From Pelagibacteraceae bacterium AG-447-N18 (lineage in GTDB: Bacteria > Pseudomonadota > Alphaproteobacteria > Pelagibacterales > Pelagibacteraceae), in assembly GCA_003212275.1 (NCBI GenBank), contig QCQE01000001.1:124001-188000 (forward strand): a stretch of DNA of 64,000 bases. The letters run 5' to 3'. The notes beneath the pieces were generated by a model. The model saw only the letters and a program-made list of their open reading frames with translations. It searched no databases and had not been told where the DNA came from. A program made the position numbers and the translations under genes. Below, piece by piece: positions 1 to 13,689 of the stretch. Every line of letters starts with the position of its first letter. Position 1 is the stretch's first letter.

Positions 1-1215
1 AAAAGAGGAGTTACAGGCTCTGACACCAAAAAATTAAGAAATATCTCTGATAAAATAAATACAATACCGTCTGAAATAAATATTCACAAAACAATTACAA
101 AAATATTAGATAATCGTAAAATTTCAGTTTCAAAAGGCAAAGGCATAGACTGGTCTACCGCGGAATCTTTAGCATTTGGGTCATTGTTGGAGGAGGGTTA
201 TCCAGTAAGACTTGTAGGTCAGGATTCAGGAAGAGGAACATTTAGTCAAAGACATTCTGTTTTAAGAAATCAAATAGATAATTCGAGATATATCCCTTTA
301 AATAATATTTCTAATAAACAAAAAAATTTTGAAATAGTAGATAGTTTTTTATCTGAATTAGCTGTTCTAGGATTTGAATATGGATATAGTTTGGTGGAAC
401 CTAATACACTTACTATCTGGGAGGCCCAGTTTGGAGATTTTGCTAATGGTGCGCAAGTAGTTATTGATCAATTCATAGCTTCTGGTGAACGAAAATGGTC
501 AAGAGCCTCTGGTTTAGTAATGTTGTTACCACATGGATATGAGGGTCAAGGACCTGAGCATTCATCAGCAAGGCTAGAAAGGTTTTTACAATTATGTTCA
601 AATGATAATATGCAAGTCATGAATTGCACAACTCCTGCAAATTATTTCCATGCTTTAAGAAGACAAATGCATAGAGATTTTAGAAAACCATTAATTATTA
701 TGACACCAAAATCTTTATTACGTCATAAATATTGTGTTTCTAATTTGGATGACTTTAGTAAAAAAAATTCTTTTCATAGAGTTTTATGGGATCATGCTAT
801 TGATCCGAAAATAAAAGGATTTATCAAACTTAAAAAACCAAAAGATATTGAAAAAGTGATTCTTTGTTCTGGAAAAGTCTACTTTGATTTACTTGAAGCG
901 AGAGAAAAAATAAAAAAAGATAACGTAGTTTTATATAGGATTGAACAACTTTACCCTTTTCCTGCAAAAGCACTTGCTAATGAGCTTAAACCATATGCTA
1001 AAAAAGCAAAATTTTATTGGTGTCAAGAAGAGCCCAAAAATATGGGTGCTTGGTTTTCAGTCAGAGATTATATCCAATGGACATTAGATAATATAAAGGC
1101 TAAGAATAGTATGATTTCTTATATTGGAAGAAGTCCAGATGCATCACCTGCAACAGGATATGCCAAAAGACATATTTCTCAACAACAAGAAATTATAAAG
1201 AAAGTTTTTGAATAA
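1..1215 (+). CDS. sucA: 2-oxoglutarate dehydrogenase E1 component, 3' part (5' end outside window)
   Basis: Frame 1 is open from base 1 (KRGVTGSDTKKLRN...) into the listed ORF; GQDSGRGTFSQRHSVLRNQ and EEPKNMGAWF motifs; followed by sucB and lpdA. Confidence 0.95.
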   Translation, partial: KRGVTGSDTKKLRNISDKINTIPSEINIHKTITKILDNRKISVSKGKGIDWSTAESLAFGSLLEEGYPVRLVGQDSGRGTFSQRHSVLRNQIDNSRYIPLNNISNKQKNFEIVDSFLSELAVLGFEYGYSLVEPNTLTIWEAQFGDFANGAQVVIDQFIASGERKWSRASGLVMLLPHGYEGQGPEHSSARLERFLQLCSNDNMQVMNCTTPANYFHALRRQMHRDFRKPLIIMTPKSLLRHKYCVSNLDDFSKKNSFHRVLWDHAIDPKIKGFIKLKKPKDIEKVILCSGKVYFDLLEAREKIKKDNVVLYRIEQLYPFPAKALANELKPYAKKAKFYWCQEEPKNMGAWFSVRDYIQWTLDNIKAKNSMISYIGRSPDASPATGYAKRHISQQQEIIKKVFE

Positions 1216-1221
1216 ATATTG

Positions 1222-2508
1222 ATGAGTGAAAAGATATTAGTTCCAGTTCTTGGGGAAAGTATCACAGAGGCTACTGTCTCTAAGTGGTTAAAAAATGAAG
1301 GTGACCCCGTTGAAGCTGATGAACCACTTGTTGAACTAGAAACTGACAAAGTAAATTTAGAGGTTCCTTCTCCAGTATCTGGTGTTCTTACAAAAATAAA
1401 TTCAAAAAATGGATCAGTCGTTGAAGTTGGTGCTGATTTAGGATCTGTTTCCGAGAGTGAGACTAAATCTAAAGAAAATCAGGAAATTAAAAAGATACAA
1501 CCTACTGTGAAAGTTGATAAGGAAAATTTGATAGATGAAGATGATAAAGATGAGGAGATGGAAGTTTTTCAAGATAATGTTGAAGAGGAGAAACCATTAG
1601 TTCTTACTAAAGAGGTAGAACCTTTAAAAGTAGAAGCTGAATTAAAAATCGATGAAACTTTATCTCCAGCAGTAAGAAAAATTGTAACTGAAAATAAGAT
1701 AGATATCAGCTCTGTCAAAGGTTCAGGAAAAGATGGCAGAGTTTTAAAAGGCGATCTAATAAATTTAATGGGTGTCAATCCCCCTCCATCTCAAAGAAAA
1801 ATAAAATATGGTCAAGAAGAGAGAATTAAAATGACCAGATTAAGACAAACTATTGCTAAGAGATTAAAACAAGCACAGGATAATGCAGCCTTACTCACAA
1901 CATTTAATGAAGTTGATATGTCAAATGTAATGGCAATGAGGAAAGAAAATCAAGATGATTTTCAAAATCGCTATGGTGTAAAATTGGGGTTTATGTCCTT
2001 TTTCGTTAAAGCAAGTATAGTAGCACTAAAAAATTTTCCAGCGATAAACGCTGAAATTGAAGGTGATACAATTGTTTATAAAAATTATTATAATATAAGT
2101 TTTGCAGTTGGCACTGAAAAAGGATTGGTAGTTCCAGTTCTAAAAAATGCAGATGAATTATCTTTTGCTGATATTGAAAAAAATATCAAAGATATTTCTG
2201 AAAAAGCAAAAAGTGGAAAACTTACAATTGAAGATCTTCAAGGTGGGACTTTCACTATCAGTAATGGCGGTGTTTATGGTTCAATGCTTTCAACCCCTAT
2301 TCTTAATCTTCCGCAATCAGGTGTCTTGGGTATGCACAATATAGTTGATAGACCTATCGTAGTTGATGGAGAAATTAAGATCAGACCTATAATGTACTTG
2401 GCATTATCATATGATCATAGAATTGTTGATGGTAAAGAGTCTGTTTCCTTTTTAAAAATGATAAAAGAAAATTTAGAGGAACCAAGAAGGCTATTTTTGG
2501 ATATTTAA
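1222..2508 (+). CDS. sucB: 2-oxoglutarate dehydrogenase E2, dihydrolipoamide succinyltransferase
   Basis: Lipoyl domain [12 protein letters not shown]; catalytic [16 protein letters not shown]. Confidence 0.95.
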   Translation: MSEKILVPVLGESITEATVSKWLKNEGDPVEADEPLVELETDKVNLEVPSPVSGVLTKINSKNGSVVEVGADLGSVSESETKSKENQEIKKIQPTVKVDKENLIDEDDKDEEMEVFQDNVEEEKPLVLTKEVEPLKVEAELKIDETLSPAVRKIVTENKIDISSVKGSGKDGRVLKGDLINLMGVNPPPSQRKIKYGQEERIKMTRLRQTIAKRLKQAQDNAALLTTFNEVDMSNVMAMRKENQDDFQNRYGVKLGFMSFFVKASIVALKNFPAINAEIEGDTIVYKNYYNISFAVGTEKGLVVPVLKNADELSFADIEKNIKDISEKAKSGKLTIEDLQGGTFTISNGGVYGSMLSTPILNLPQSGVLGMHNIVDRPIVVDGEIKIRPIMYLALSYDHRIVDGKESVSFLKMIKENLEEPRRLFLDI

Positions 2509-3909
2509 ATGACAGATAAATTTCAAGCAGTAGTAATTGGTGGAGGACCTGGAGGTTATGTTTGTGCAATAAGATTGGCACAATTAGGCCTCAAAACTGC
2601 ATGTATAGAGTCTAGGGGCTCACTGGGTGGTACTTGTTTGAATGTTGGATGCATACCTTCTAAAAGTTTATTAAATTTATCTGAGGAGTTTCATAACGCG
2701 CAAAGTCTATCAAATAAAGGAATAGAAATAGGTGAAGTAAAATTAAACTTGTCAAAAATGATGAAGAATAAGGATAAAGCAGTTACGATTTTGACCAAAG
2801 GAGTAGAATTCCTTCTTAAAAAAAATAAAGTCACATATTTTAAAGGCACTGGAAGTTTCAAATCTAAAAATGATATTGTAATTAAAGATAACAATAGTAA
2901 AGAGACAATTATACAAACTGAAAATACTATAATTGCAACTGGTTCAGTTCCAGTATCATTACCAGGCATTGAAATTGATGAAAAAGTAATTGTTTCATCC
3001 ACTGGAGCACTTAAGTTAGAACAAGTCCCCAAAAAAATGGTTGTGGTTGGTGGAGGATACATAGGTTTAGAGATGGGGTCTGTATGGTCTAGACTTGGTT
3101 CAGAAGTTCATGTAGTTGAGTTTTTAGATCATATTACACCAGGTATGGATAAAGAGATTTCTAGTGAGTTCATGAAAATTTTAAAAAAACAAGGTATCAA
3201 TTTTCATATGCAGCATAAAGTAGAGAAAATTAAAAAGAATAACAATAATGCAATTGTTTCAACTTTAAATGAAAATGGTACCAAAAAAGATTTTGAATGT
3301 GATGTAGTATTAATATCTGTTGGTCGAAAGCCAAATACAGAGGGACTAAATCTTCAAAAAATTGGTGTGGAATTAGATGAAAAAAAGAGAGTAAAAACAG
3401 ATAAAAATTTTAAAACTAATCAAAATAATATTTATGCGATAGGAGATGTAATAAGTGGTCCTATGTTAGCTCATAAAGCTGAGGATGAAGGAATTGCAGT
3501 TGCAGAAAATATAGCAGGTCAATCAGGTCATGTTAACTATGATACTATCCCAGGTGTGATTTATACTAGTCCAGAAGTTGCTTCTATTGGAAAAACGGAG
3601 GAACAATTAAAAGAACTAAAAATAAATTATAAAATTGGAAAATTTTCATTTATGGCAAACTCTAGAGCAAAAGCTATTGATGATACAGAGGGTTTTGTAA
3701 AAATTCTTGCTGATGAAAAAACTGACAAAGTACTTGGAGCACACTTAATAGGCCCTCACGCTGGTGAATTAATTGCTGAGATTGGAGTTGCGATGGAGTT
3801 TGGAGCAAGTTCAGAAGATATAGCGCGTACATGTCATGCTCATCCAACATTCTCTGAAGCCGTTAAAGAGGCAGCTTTATCAGTAGAAAAAAGGGCTATA
3901 CATTCTTAG
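2509..3909 (+). CDS. lpdA: Dihydrolipoyl dehydrogenase (E3)
   Basis: GGTCLNVGCIPSK redox motif; C-terminal HAHPTFSEAVKEAAL. Confidence 0.95.
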   Translation: MTDKFQAVVIGGGPGGYVCAIRLAQLGLKTACIESRGSLGGTCLNVGCIPSKSLLNLSEEFHNAQSLSNKGIEIGEVKLNLSKMMKNKDKAVTILTKGVEFLLKKNKVTYFKGTGSFKSKNDIVIKDNNSKETIIQTENTIIATGSVPVSLPGIEIDEKVIVSSTGALKLEQVPKKMVVVGGGYIGLEMGSVWSRLGSEVHVVEFLDHITPGMDKEISSEFMKILKKQGINFHMQHKVEKIKKNNNNAIVSTLNENGTKKDFECDVVLISVGRKPNTEGLNLQKIGVELDEKKRVKTDKNFKTNQNNIYAIGDVISGPMLAHKAEDEGIAVAENIAGQSGHVNYDTIPGVIYTSPEVASIGKTEEQLKELKINYKIGKFSFMANSRAKAIDDTEGFVKILADEKTDKVLGAHLIGPHAGELIAEIGVAMEFGASSEDIARTCHAHPTFSEAVKEAALSVEKRAIHS

Positions 3910-3981
3910 AAAAGATAGCACCTGCTTCAGATGTTAGGATTTAAAAAGTAAAAAAATGTTTCGAAATTCAAAAAAATTTAA

Positions 3982-4776
3982 ATGTCAAAGCTAATAAGTA
4001 TAATTGTAAATTGTTATAATGGTGAAAAATATCTTAAACAAACATTAGAGAGTATTCAAAAACAAAATTATACCAATTGGGAGTTAATTTTCTGGGATAA
4101 CCAATCTACTGATAATAGCAAAGCAATATTTGATAGTTTTAATGAACCAAGATTTAAATATTTTTATTCTGAAAAATTTACGTCACTTTACGAAGCAAGA
4201 AATTTAGCCTGTAGAAAATGTAATGGAGAGTTTATTGCTTTCTTAGATTGTGACGATTGGTGGTATGATGATTTTCTCTCAGAAAGAGAAAGTTTTTTTT
4301 TAAATAAGCAATTTAAATTTTCATATTCCAAATTTCACTATTTTTTTCAAAAAAGTGATAAATTTAAAATTAATTATGAAAACGAGTTACCCAATGGAAA
4401 AATATACGATTTTTTATCTAAAAATTATCAGGTAGCAATTAGTAGTCTAATAGTAAGTAAAGATTTACTTGAAAAGATAAATTTTTTTAACAAAGAATTT
4501 AATATTATTGGTGATTATGATGCGGTAATGAAAATATCCAAAATAGAGGAAGCGCATGTAACACAAAAACCATTATTATCTATTCGAATACATGGAGAGA
4601 ATTTTAGTGATAGACATCGAAAAATGAGTTTTAAAGAGTTTAAGAAGTGGTATTTTTTTCAAGAAAGAGACAGTTTTTTTAATAAAAATAAGTTTTCTTT
4701 TCAAAAAAAACTTTTGCATTTATTTATTGTGAGCATAACACCCAAATTTTTGAAAGATTTGTTAAAAAAGAAATAG
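3982..4776 (+). CDS. Glycosyltransferase family 2
   Basis: N-terminal SIIVNCYNGEKYLKQTLESIQKQNYTNWELIFWDNQSTDNS; FLDCDDWW. Confidence 0.85.
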   Translation: MSKLISIIVNCYNGEKYLKQTLESIQKQNYTNWELIFWDNQSTDNSKAIFDSFNEPRFKYFYSEKFTSLYEARNLACRKCNGEFIAFLDCDDWWYDDFLSERESFFLNKQFKFSYSKFHYFFQKSDKFKINYENELPNGKIYDFLSKNYQVAISSLIVSKDLLEKINFFNKEFNIIGDYDAVMKISKIEEAHVTQKPLLSIRIHGENFSDRHRKMSFKEFKKWYFFQERDSFFNKNKFSFQKKLLHLFIVSITPKFLKDLLKKK

Positions 4777-4871
4777 ATGAATTTTAATATAAGGTTTGTT
4801 CATAATTGATAATAATTGAATAAGATTAGGTAATAAATAAAAAAACTTTATAGATTGTTATATACTAGGGT

Positions 4872-6827
4872 ATGAAGTTTCCGATTCTTATACCAAATAT
4901 ATTTAATTATCCTTTTACCTACGAGAGTAAATTAAATTTGAAAATTGGTGATTTTGTTGAAGTCCCTTTTGGAAAATCAAAAAAAATAGGCGTTGTGTGG
5001 GATTATTTTGAAAACGATAACAATAAAAATTATAAAACGAAAAAAATAATTAGAAAATTAGAAATTCCACAATTAAAAAAGAAAACATTAGATTTTTTAA
5101 ACTGGTTTTCAGAATATAACATTGTACCAAAAGGAATGGCGCTCAAATTAGCCCTACTAAGTGGAAAACCAGTAGCAATATTAGATAAGAAGTTTTATGA
5201 TGAGTTCTCTTTTAAGTTAAACAAAAATTCTTTTCAATTAAATTCAGAACAAAAAAAGTCTCTCACAGAAATAAATGATATGAACAAAAAGTTCAATGTT
5301 CATGTTTTACAAGGAACAACTGGCTCAGGTAAAACCATTGTCTACTTTGAAGCTTTAAAGCATATCTTGCAAAAAGGTTATCAAGGATTAATAATGTTGC
5401 CAGAGATTGGTTTGACCAATCAATTTGAAAAAAAATTTTTTGAATTTTTTGGTTTCAAAGCAGCAATTTGGCATTCTGGTATATCAAAAAAAAATAAAGA
5501 AATTATTTGGAGTGGCTTAACGAATGGAAAAATTAGTGTTGTCATTGGAGCTAGATCATCTTTATTTTTACCATTTAAAAATTTAGGATTAATAATAGTT
5601 GATGAAGAGCATGATCAATCTTACAAACAAGATGAAGGGATAATATTTAATGCTCGAGATATGGCTATCTCTAGAGCATCATTTGAAAATATTCCAATAA
5701 ATTTAATCACTTCTGTTCCATCAATAGAAACATACGAAAATATAAGGAAAAAAAAGTACACCTCTTCAAAACTTGTTAGAAGATATCAAAATGCTTCTTT
5801 ACCCAATTATGAAATAATTAATTTGAATAATGTTAAAATGGATAAACAATCCTGGCTTTCTAAAGAGATAATTCAAAAAGTAAATTTCCACCTAAATAAG
5901 AATGATCAAGTTTTATTTTTTCTAAATAGAAGAGGATTTTCCCCAAGTGTTTTGTGTAAAAAATGTTTCAATAATTTTCCATGTCCAAATTGCTCAATAA
6001 ATTTAGTTTATCATAAAAATAAAAATAATTTGTTATGCCATTATTGTGGATTTAAAAGTTTTTTGAATAGAGAATGTTCTAAAGAAGGATTTTGTGATTT
6101 TATATTTTGTGGACCTGGTGTGGAAAGAATCTCAGATGAAATAAAAAAAAATTTTCCATCGAAAAAAATTGAAATTTTTTCGAGTGATACAATGAATAAA
6201 AAAAGTTCAAAAGAAAAATTAGAAAAAATAATGAATAATGAAATAGAAATTATAGTTGGAACACAATTAATTTCCAAAGGTTTTCATTTTCCAAATTTGA
6301 ATTGTATTGTTGTAGTTGATATCGATTTATCACTAATGGGCCACGACTTGAGAAGTGCAGAGAAAAATTTACAATTATATCATCAGTTATCAGGTAGAGC
6401 TGGAAGAACAGGAAGTCCGTCTACTATTTATTTTCAAACTTATAATTTTAATACAAAATTGATTGATGATATTACAAATAAAAATCCAGAAATTTTTCTT
6501 GATAAAGAAATAGAAATTAGAAAAAAAAATAATTTACCTCCATTTCAAAGGTTTATCTCTTTGATTTTGACAGGTAATAAGGAAAATGAATTAGAAAAAG
6601 AAGCTTTGAAATTCAAACTATTTATCTCTAATAATATTAATGGAAAAATTTTAGGTCCAGTAAGTGCTCCTATTTTTAAATTAAAGAGCAAATATCGTAT
6701 GCGATTACTTATAAGAGGTGCTAAAACTCTTCAATTACAAAATAGTTTAGCATCAATAATTCCAAAATATAAATTTGCCTCAGGAATAAAACTTTCAGTT
6801 GATGTTGATCCAATTAGCTTTAATTAA
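4872..6827 (+). CDS. priA: Primosomal protein N' (replication restart helicase)
   Basis: GTTGSGKT Walker A, DEEH box, Cys-rich zinc motifs (CKKCFNNFPCPNC...CHYCG), GRAGR. Confidence 0.93.
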   Translation: MKFPILIPNIFNYPFTYESKLNLKIGDFVEVPFGKSKKIGVVWDYFENDNNKNYKTKKIIRKLEIPQLKKKTLDFLNWFSEYNIVPKGMALKLALLSGKPVAILDKKFYDEFSFKLNKNSFQLNSEQKKSLTEINDMNKKFNVHVLQGTTGSGKTIVYFEALKHILQKGYQGLIMLPEIGLTNQFEKKFFEFFGFKAAIWHSGISKKNKEIIWSGLTNGKISVVIGARSSLFLPFKNLGLIIVDEEHDQSYKQDEGIIFNARDMAISRASFENIPINLITSVPSIETYENIRKKKYTSSKLVRRYQNASLPNYEIINLNNVKMDKQSWLSKEIIQKVNFHLNKNDQVLFFLNRRGFSPSVLCKKCFNNFPCPNCSINLVYHKNKNNLLCHYCGFKSFLNRECSKEGFCDFIFCGPGVERISDEIKKNFPSKKIEIFSSDTMNKKSSKEKLEKIMNNEIEIIVGTQLISKGFHFPNLNCIVVVDIDLSLMGHDLRSAEKNLQLYHQLSGRAGRTGSPSTIYFQTYNFNTKLIDDITNKNPEIFLDKEIEIRKKNNLPPFQRFISLILTGNKENELEKEALKFKLFISNNINGKILGPVSAPIFKLKSKYRMRLLIRGAKTLQLQNSLASIIPKYKFASGIKLSVDVDPISFN

Positions 6828-6934
6828 CGCTTAAAAAAACTAATTTTTAGCTAATGTGTTACTTGAAGACTATAAAGGCATGTGCTAATTAAATCGTGAT
6901 TTTAAATTAATCATATTCATTTGAAGGGTAAAAA

Positions 6935-7492
6935 TTGAGTAAAAATAAAGGATTTTCAGACACTTCAGCTAATAGATATTCTTTAGCTTTGTATGAGTTA
7001 GCGAAAGATACTAACTCATTGGTTAATGTAGAAATAAATGCAAAAGCTTTTTTAAATTTAATTTCAAATAATAAAGATTTTAAAAATTTTATAAAGGATC
7101 CTACATTAAACAGAGAAGTTTTGACCAATGTAATTAACAAAATTTCAGAAGACTTTAAATTAGAGATCCTTTTTAAAAATTTTGTAAATTTTTTAGTTTT
7201 AAAAAGAAGATTTTTTTATCTAGAACAAATTTTAAAAACATTTATTGAAATATGTTCGGAAAAAAGAGGCGAATTAAAAGCAGAAATTAAATCTGCAAAA
7301 TCACTTAATCAAGATGAGATTAAAAAAATTACAGATGAATTGTCAAATAATTTTAAATCTCAAATAAAATTAAACTACATACAAGATGAAAGTTTAATTG
7401 GAGGTTTGGTCGTTAAAGTGGGAAGTACAATGATCGATACTTCAATAAAAAGTAAATTACAACAAATAGAAAATAGAATGATAGAGGCATAA
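6935..7492 (+). CDS. atpH: ATP synthase F1 delta subunit
   Basis: RYSLALYELAKD N-terminus; DESLIGGLVVKVGSTMIDTSIKSKLQQI C-terminus; TTG start; first gene of atpHAGDC. Confidence 0.92.
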   Translation: MSKNKGFSDTSANRYSLALYELAKDTNSLVNVEINAKAFLNLISNNKDFKNFIKDPTLNREVLTNVINKISEDFKLEILFKNFVNFLVLKRRFFYLEQILKTFIEICSEKRGELKAEIKSAKSLNQDEIKKITDELSNNFKSQIKLNYIQDESLIGGLVVKVGSTMIDTSIKSKLQQIENRMIEA

Positions 7493-9028
7493 ATGGAAAT
7501 AAATCCTTCAGAGGTTACAAAAATATTAAAAGAACAAATTAAAAATTTTGGTGAAAAAGCAGAAATTTCTGAAGTTGGACAGGTTTTGTCTGTAGGTGAT
7601 GGTATAGCAAGAATTTATGGCCTTGATAATGTTCAAGCAGGAGAAATGGTAGAATTTTCTGATGGATCAAAAGGAATGGCTTTAAATCTAGAAAGTGAAA
7701 ATGTTGGAGTTGTAATCTTTGGTGACGACCGGAATATTAAAGAAGGTGATGTTGTAAAAAGAACTGGAAGTATTGTAGATACTCCTGTTGGAAAAGAGTT
7801 ACTAGGTAGAGTAGTAGATGGTTTAGGAAATCCAATTGATGGGAAAGGTGCTTTGGACAAAAGTATTAAAAAAAGTAGAGTTGAAGTTAAGGCACCAGGA
7901 ATAATTCCGAGACAATCTGTTAGCGAACCAATGCAGACAGGTCTAAAATCAATTGATAGTCTTGTACCAATTGGAAGAGGTCAGCGTGAGTTAATAATTG
8001 GAGATCGTCAGACAGGTAAAACTGCTGTAGCAGTTGATACAATTATCAATCAAAAAAAAATTAACGAGTCAGGTGACGAAAAACAAAAACTTTATTGTAT
8101 TTATGTTGCAGTCGGTCAAAAACGTTCAACTGTTAGACAAATTCAAAAAACTTTAGAAGAAGCTGGAGCAATGGAATATACAACTATAGTTGCAGCAACA
8201 GCATCAGACTCAGCTCCGCTTCAATTTTTAGCTCCTTACACTGGATGTGCAATGGGAGAATATTTCAGAGATAATGGAATGCATGCACTGATTATTTATG
8301 ATGATTTATCTAAGCAAGCAGTCGCTTATCGACAAATGTCACTGATCTTAAGAAGACCACCAGGCAGAGAAGCATACCCAGGCGATGTATTCTATCTTCA
8401 TAGTAGATTACTGGAAAGGGCTGCTAAATTAAGTGATGAACACGGCGGAGGTTCATTAACAGCTCTTCCGATCATTGAAACTCAAGGTGGAGACGTTTCT
8501 GCTTACATTCCAACTAATGTAATTTCAATTACTGATGGACAAATTTTTTTAGAAACTGAGTTATTTAACCAGGGTATAAGACCAGCAATTAATGTTGGGC
8601 TCTCTGTTTCTAGGGTTGGATCAGCAGCGCAAACAAAAGCTATGAAAAAAGTATCAGGATCAATGAAACTTGAATTAGCACAATATAGAGAAATGGCAGC
8701 TTTTGCTCAATTTGGATCAGATCTAGATGCCTCAACTCAACAGCTTTTAAATAGAGGATCAAAGTTAACTGAGTTATTAAAACAGAAACAATACTCACCG
8801 ATGACAGTTGCTGAACAGGTGATATCTGTATTTTGTGGAGTAAAAGGATATTTGGATGATATTAATTTAAAAGATATTGCTGAATTTGAAAACAAGATCA
8901 TTGAGAGATGTAAATCTGATAAACCAGAATTAATCGAGTCTATTCAGAGCTCAGGTAAATTAGAGGAGGCAACAGAAAAAAGCTTAATTGATGTAATTAC
9001 TAATCTTAAGAAAAACTTTAAATCTTGA
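7493..9028 (+). CDS. atpA: ATP synthase F1 alpha subunit
   Basis: GDRQTGKT P-loop; full-length 511 aa. Confidence 0.97.
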   Translation: MEINPSEVTKILKEQIKNFGEKAEISEVGQVLSVGDGIARIYGLDNVQAGEMVEFSDGSKGMALNLESENVGVVIFGDDRNIKEGDVVKRTGSIVDTPVGKELLGRVVDGLGNPIDGKGALDKSIKKSRVEVKAPGIIPRQSVSEPMQTGLKSIDSLVPIGRGQRELIIGDRQTGKTAVAVDTIINQKKINESGDEKQKLYCIYVAVGQKRSTVRQIQKTLEEAGAMEYTTIVAATASDSAPLQFLAPYTGCAMGEYFRDNGMHALIIYDDLSKQAVAYRQMSLILRRPPGREAYPGDVFYLHSRLLERAAKLSDEHGGGSLTALPIIETQGGDVSAYIPTNVISITDGQIFLETELFNQGIRPAINVGLSVSRVGSAAQTKAMKKVSGSMKLELAQYREMAAFAQFGSDLDASTQQLLNRGSKLTELLKQKQYSPMTVAEQVISVFCGVKGYLDDINLKDIAEFENKIIERCKSDKPELIESIQSSGKLEEATEKSLIDVITNLKKNFKS

Positions 9029-9035
9029 TTTATTT

Positions 9036-11331
<2,296 letters not shown>

Positions 11332-11332
<1 letters not shown>

Positions 11333-11724
11333 TGAGTGATGAATTTAAAATTGAAATAGTTAATCCAGAGAAATCCTTCTTATCAAAAGAGGATGTCAAT
11401 GAGGTTGTTGTTCCTGCATTTGAAGGAGAAATGGGGATATTAAAAGATCATATTTCTATAATTTCATTTTTAAAACCAGGTATTGTTACCATTCAAGCAA
11501 AATCTGGTGAAGAAAAGTATTATGTTGAGGATGGGATTATTGAATTTAAAAATAATACTTTATCCATTTTGACTAGCTACATCTTAAATCTAAAAGATAT
11601 TGAGAAAAATAAGTTCCGGGAATTATTAAAAAATGCAGAAGAAGAATCTAATAAACCAGAAATTAGTGATCAATTGAAATATTTGGCTGATCAAAAAGTT
11701 GAAACTTTAAAATCAATCAATTAA
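11332..11724 (+). CDS. atpC: ATP synthase F1 epsilon subunit
   Basis: VVPAFEGEMGILKDHISIISFLKPG; last gene of atp cluster. Confidence 0.93.
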
Positions 11725-12193
11725 TTATTGTTTTTATTTTTTCTTTAAGTTCTTTGTAAACATGATATTTGAAATCTACTACCACTTCAGTTATCTTATC
11801 TAATTCAATCCATTTCCATTCTAAAAATTCTGGTTTATTTGTTTTAATATTAATATCTTCATCTTTACCTAGGTATCTCATCAAAAACCATTTTTGTTTT
11901 TGTCCCTTATATTTACCTTTCCAAATAATACCTAATAAATTTTTTGGTAGCACATAGGTAAGTGTGCCTTCTATTTCTTTTACAAGTTCTACATTCTTGA
12001 TACTTGTTTCCTCTTCTAATTCTCTATATGCAGCAGCTAAAAATTCTTCTCCATCATCTACTCCACCCTGTGGCATTTGCCAAAAATTTTTTGGATTATC
12101 TATTCGTTTTGCTACAAAAACTTTATTCTCCTTGTTAAGGACAACAATTCCCACTCCACTTCTAAGTGGCAGATTTCTGAATCTTTCTTCCAT
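11717..12193 (-). CDS. rppH: RNA pyrophosphohydrolase (Nudix)
   Basis: Nudix box GGVDDGEEFLAAAYRELEEETS; QMPQGG. Confidence 0.9.
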   Translation of the reverse strand: MEERFRNLPLRSGVGIVVLNKENKVFVAKRIDNPKNFWQMPQGGVDDGEEFLAAAYRELEEETSIKNVELVKEIEGTLTYVLPKNLLGIIWKGKYKGQKQKWFLMRYLGKDEDINIKTNKPEFLEWKWIELDKITEVVVDFKYHVYKELKEKIKTIIN

Positions 12194-12194
12194 G

Positions 12195-13322
12195 TTAGCC
12201 TTTGAGAAGTTTAATGGCGTATTCTAACTGATTGTCGGTTTCAGTTTTGATTCTGAAATCATCATTTTCCTCATCAATTTCTATATCTGGAGATACACCA
12301 ACTTCAGAAATAGATTTTCCTGAAGGAAGATAATATTTAGCTACTGTGAGCCTAATTGCTCCATCATTTTTAAGGGGGATGATAGATTGTACTGACCCTT
12401 TACCATAACTATTTTCACCTAATAAAATTGCTCTTTTGTGATCTTTGAGGGCTCCCGCAACTATTTCTGATGCCGAAGCCGATCCATAGTTAATAAGAAC
12501 AATCAAGACTTTTCCATTTGTAAGGTCACCTTTTTTTGCAAACCATTTTCTATTTTCAGAAGGTTTTCTACTTTTTGTGGATACGATTTCTCCATTATCT
12601 AAAAAAAAGTCGGAGATTTTTATTGCTTGAGAAAGTAGTCCGCCAGGATTGTTTCTTAAATCTAAAATGTATGACTTAACATCTTTATTTTTTTCTAATT
12701 TTTTAATTTCTCTTTCTATTTGTTTGCCACTATTTTCATTAAACGAGGTTAGTCTTAAATAACCTATACTTTTTTCTAAAATGTCAGCTTTTACGGATTG
12801 AATTTGTATAATCTCTCTTACAACATTAAATATTAGAGCTTTTCTCTCCCCACGTCTTCGAATTGTGAGTTCAATTCCTGATCCAACTGGCCCCCTCATT
12901 AAATCAACAGCTTCGCTGAGAGATTTGCCCTGAACTTGAACATCATTAATTTTAACAATATAGTCGCCTGCTTTAATCCCTGCTCTAGATGCTGGCGTGT
13001 CATCTATAGGAGAAATGACTTTTACAACACCGGACTCCATACTCACCTCAATACCAAGACCCCCAAATTCACCACTAGTCTCAGTCTGCATTTCATTAAA
13101 TATTTCTGGAGACATGTATGCCGAGTAAGGATCAAGAGATTGTAGAAGGCCATTAATTGCAGAGTCCATACTCTCAGATTGATTAATTTCATCTACATAT
13201 TCTTTATTGATTTTTTCAAGCACTTCTCCAAATAAATCAATTTTTTTGTAAATATCATTTTCAGCAGAATTCACCTGCTGAAATAGAAAAGAAAATAAAA
13301 ATAATGTTAATACTTTTTTCAT
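12195..13322 (-). CDS. ctpA: C-terminal processing peptidase, S41 family, with PDZ domain
   Basis: N-terminal signal sequence; YVDEINQ; PDZ GLGIEVS...GLKAGDYI-like; NYGSASASEIVAGAL catalytic Ser. Confidence 0.92.
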   Translation of the reverse strand: MKKVLTLFLFSFLFQQVNSAENDIYKKIDLFGEVLEKINKEYVDEINQSESMDSAINGLLQSLDPYSAYMSPEIFNEMQTETSGEFGGLGIEVSMESGVVKVISPIDDTPASRAGIKAGDYIVKINDVQVQGKSLSEAVDLMRGPVGSGIELTIRRRGERKALIFNVVREIIQIQSVKADILEKSIGYLRLTSFNENSGKQIEREIKKLEKNKDVKSYILDLRNNPGGLLSQAIKISDFFLDNGEIVSTKSRKPSENRKWFAKKGDLTNGKVLIVLINYGSASASEIVAGALKDHKRAILLGENSYGKGSVQSIIPLKNDGAIRLTVAKYYLPSGKSISEVGVSPDIEIDEENDDFRIKTETDNQLEYAIKLLKG

Positions 13323-13672
13323 TAGATAATTAATTTTTCTTTAGGTATTAGCTCAGACCACATTTTTTCAAGTTCATAAAATTTTCTTTTTTCTGGGTGA
13401 AAAATATGAACAATTAAGTCTATACCATCAATTAATTTCCATTCACTACTATCTGCGCCCTCAATTTTTGAATTTTTTATGCCATTATCTTTGAATTTTT
13501 CCAAAACTTGCTCGGATAAAGATTGTATGTGCCTAGATGAAGTGCCGCTCGCAATAATCATAAAATCAGCCATAGAACTTTTATCTTTGAGATCTATGCT
13601 TATTATGTCTTGAGCCTTGTTAATATCCAATGTTTTGATGATAGAATTTTTAAGATCTGAAATTTTATCCAT
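13322..13672 (-). CDS. rsfS: Ribosome silencing factor
   Basis: DLKDKSSMADFMIIASGTSSRHIQSL; EWKLIDGIDLIVHIFHPEKRKFYELEKMW. Confidence 0.92.
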   Translation of the reverse strand: MDKISDLKNSIIKTLDINKAQDIISIDLKDKSSMADFMIIASGTSSRHIQSLSEQVLEKFKDNGIKNSKIEGADSSEWKLIDGIDLIVHIFHPEKRKFYELEKMWSELIPKEKLII

Positions 13673-13689
13673 TAATTAATTTTAGACTA

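Noticed and set aside
2147-2344. Same-strand alternate-frame ORF within sucB
   Set aside because: Overlaps the conserved catalytic domain in another frame; no independent support
2691-3062. Antisense ORF of 123 aa within lpdA
   Set aside because: Shadow ORF opposite a well-conserved gene with no protein family features; the same applies to other opposite-strand ORFs such as 1569-1778, 7633-7860, 11964-12227, 15641-15961 and 60723-61025
6828-6934. 107-bp gap before atpH considered as a small RNA or promoter site
   Set aside because: No clear -35/-10 pair or stable structure could be supported by eye
11717-11724. Convergent overlap of atpC and rppH stops (and alkA-like/DUF1330 at 51466-51479)
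   Set aside because: Short tail-to-tail overlaps are expected in compact genomes
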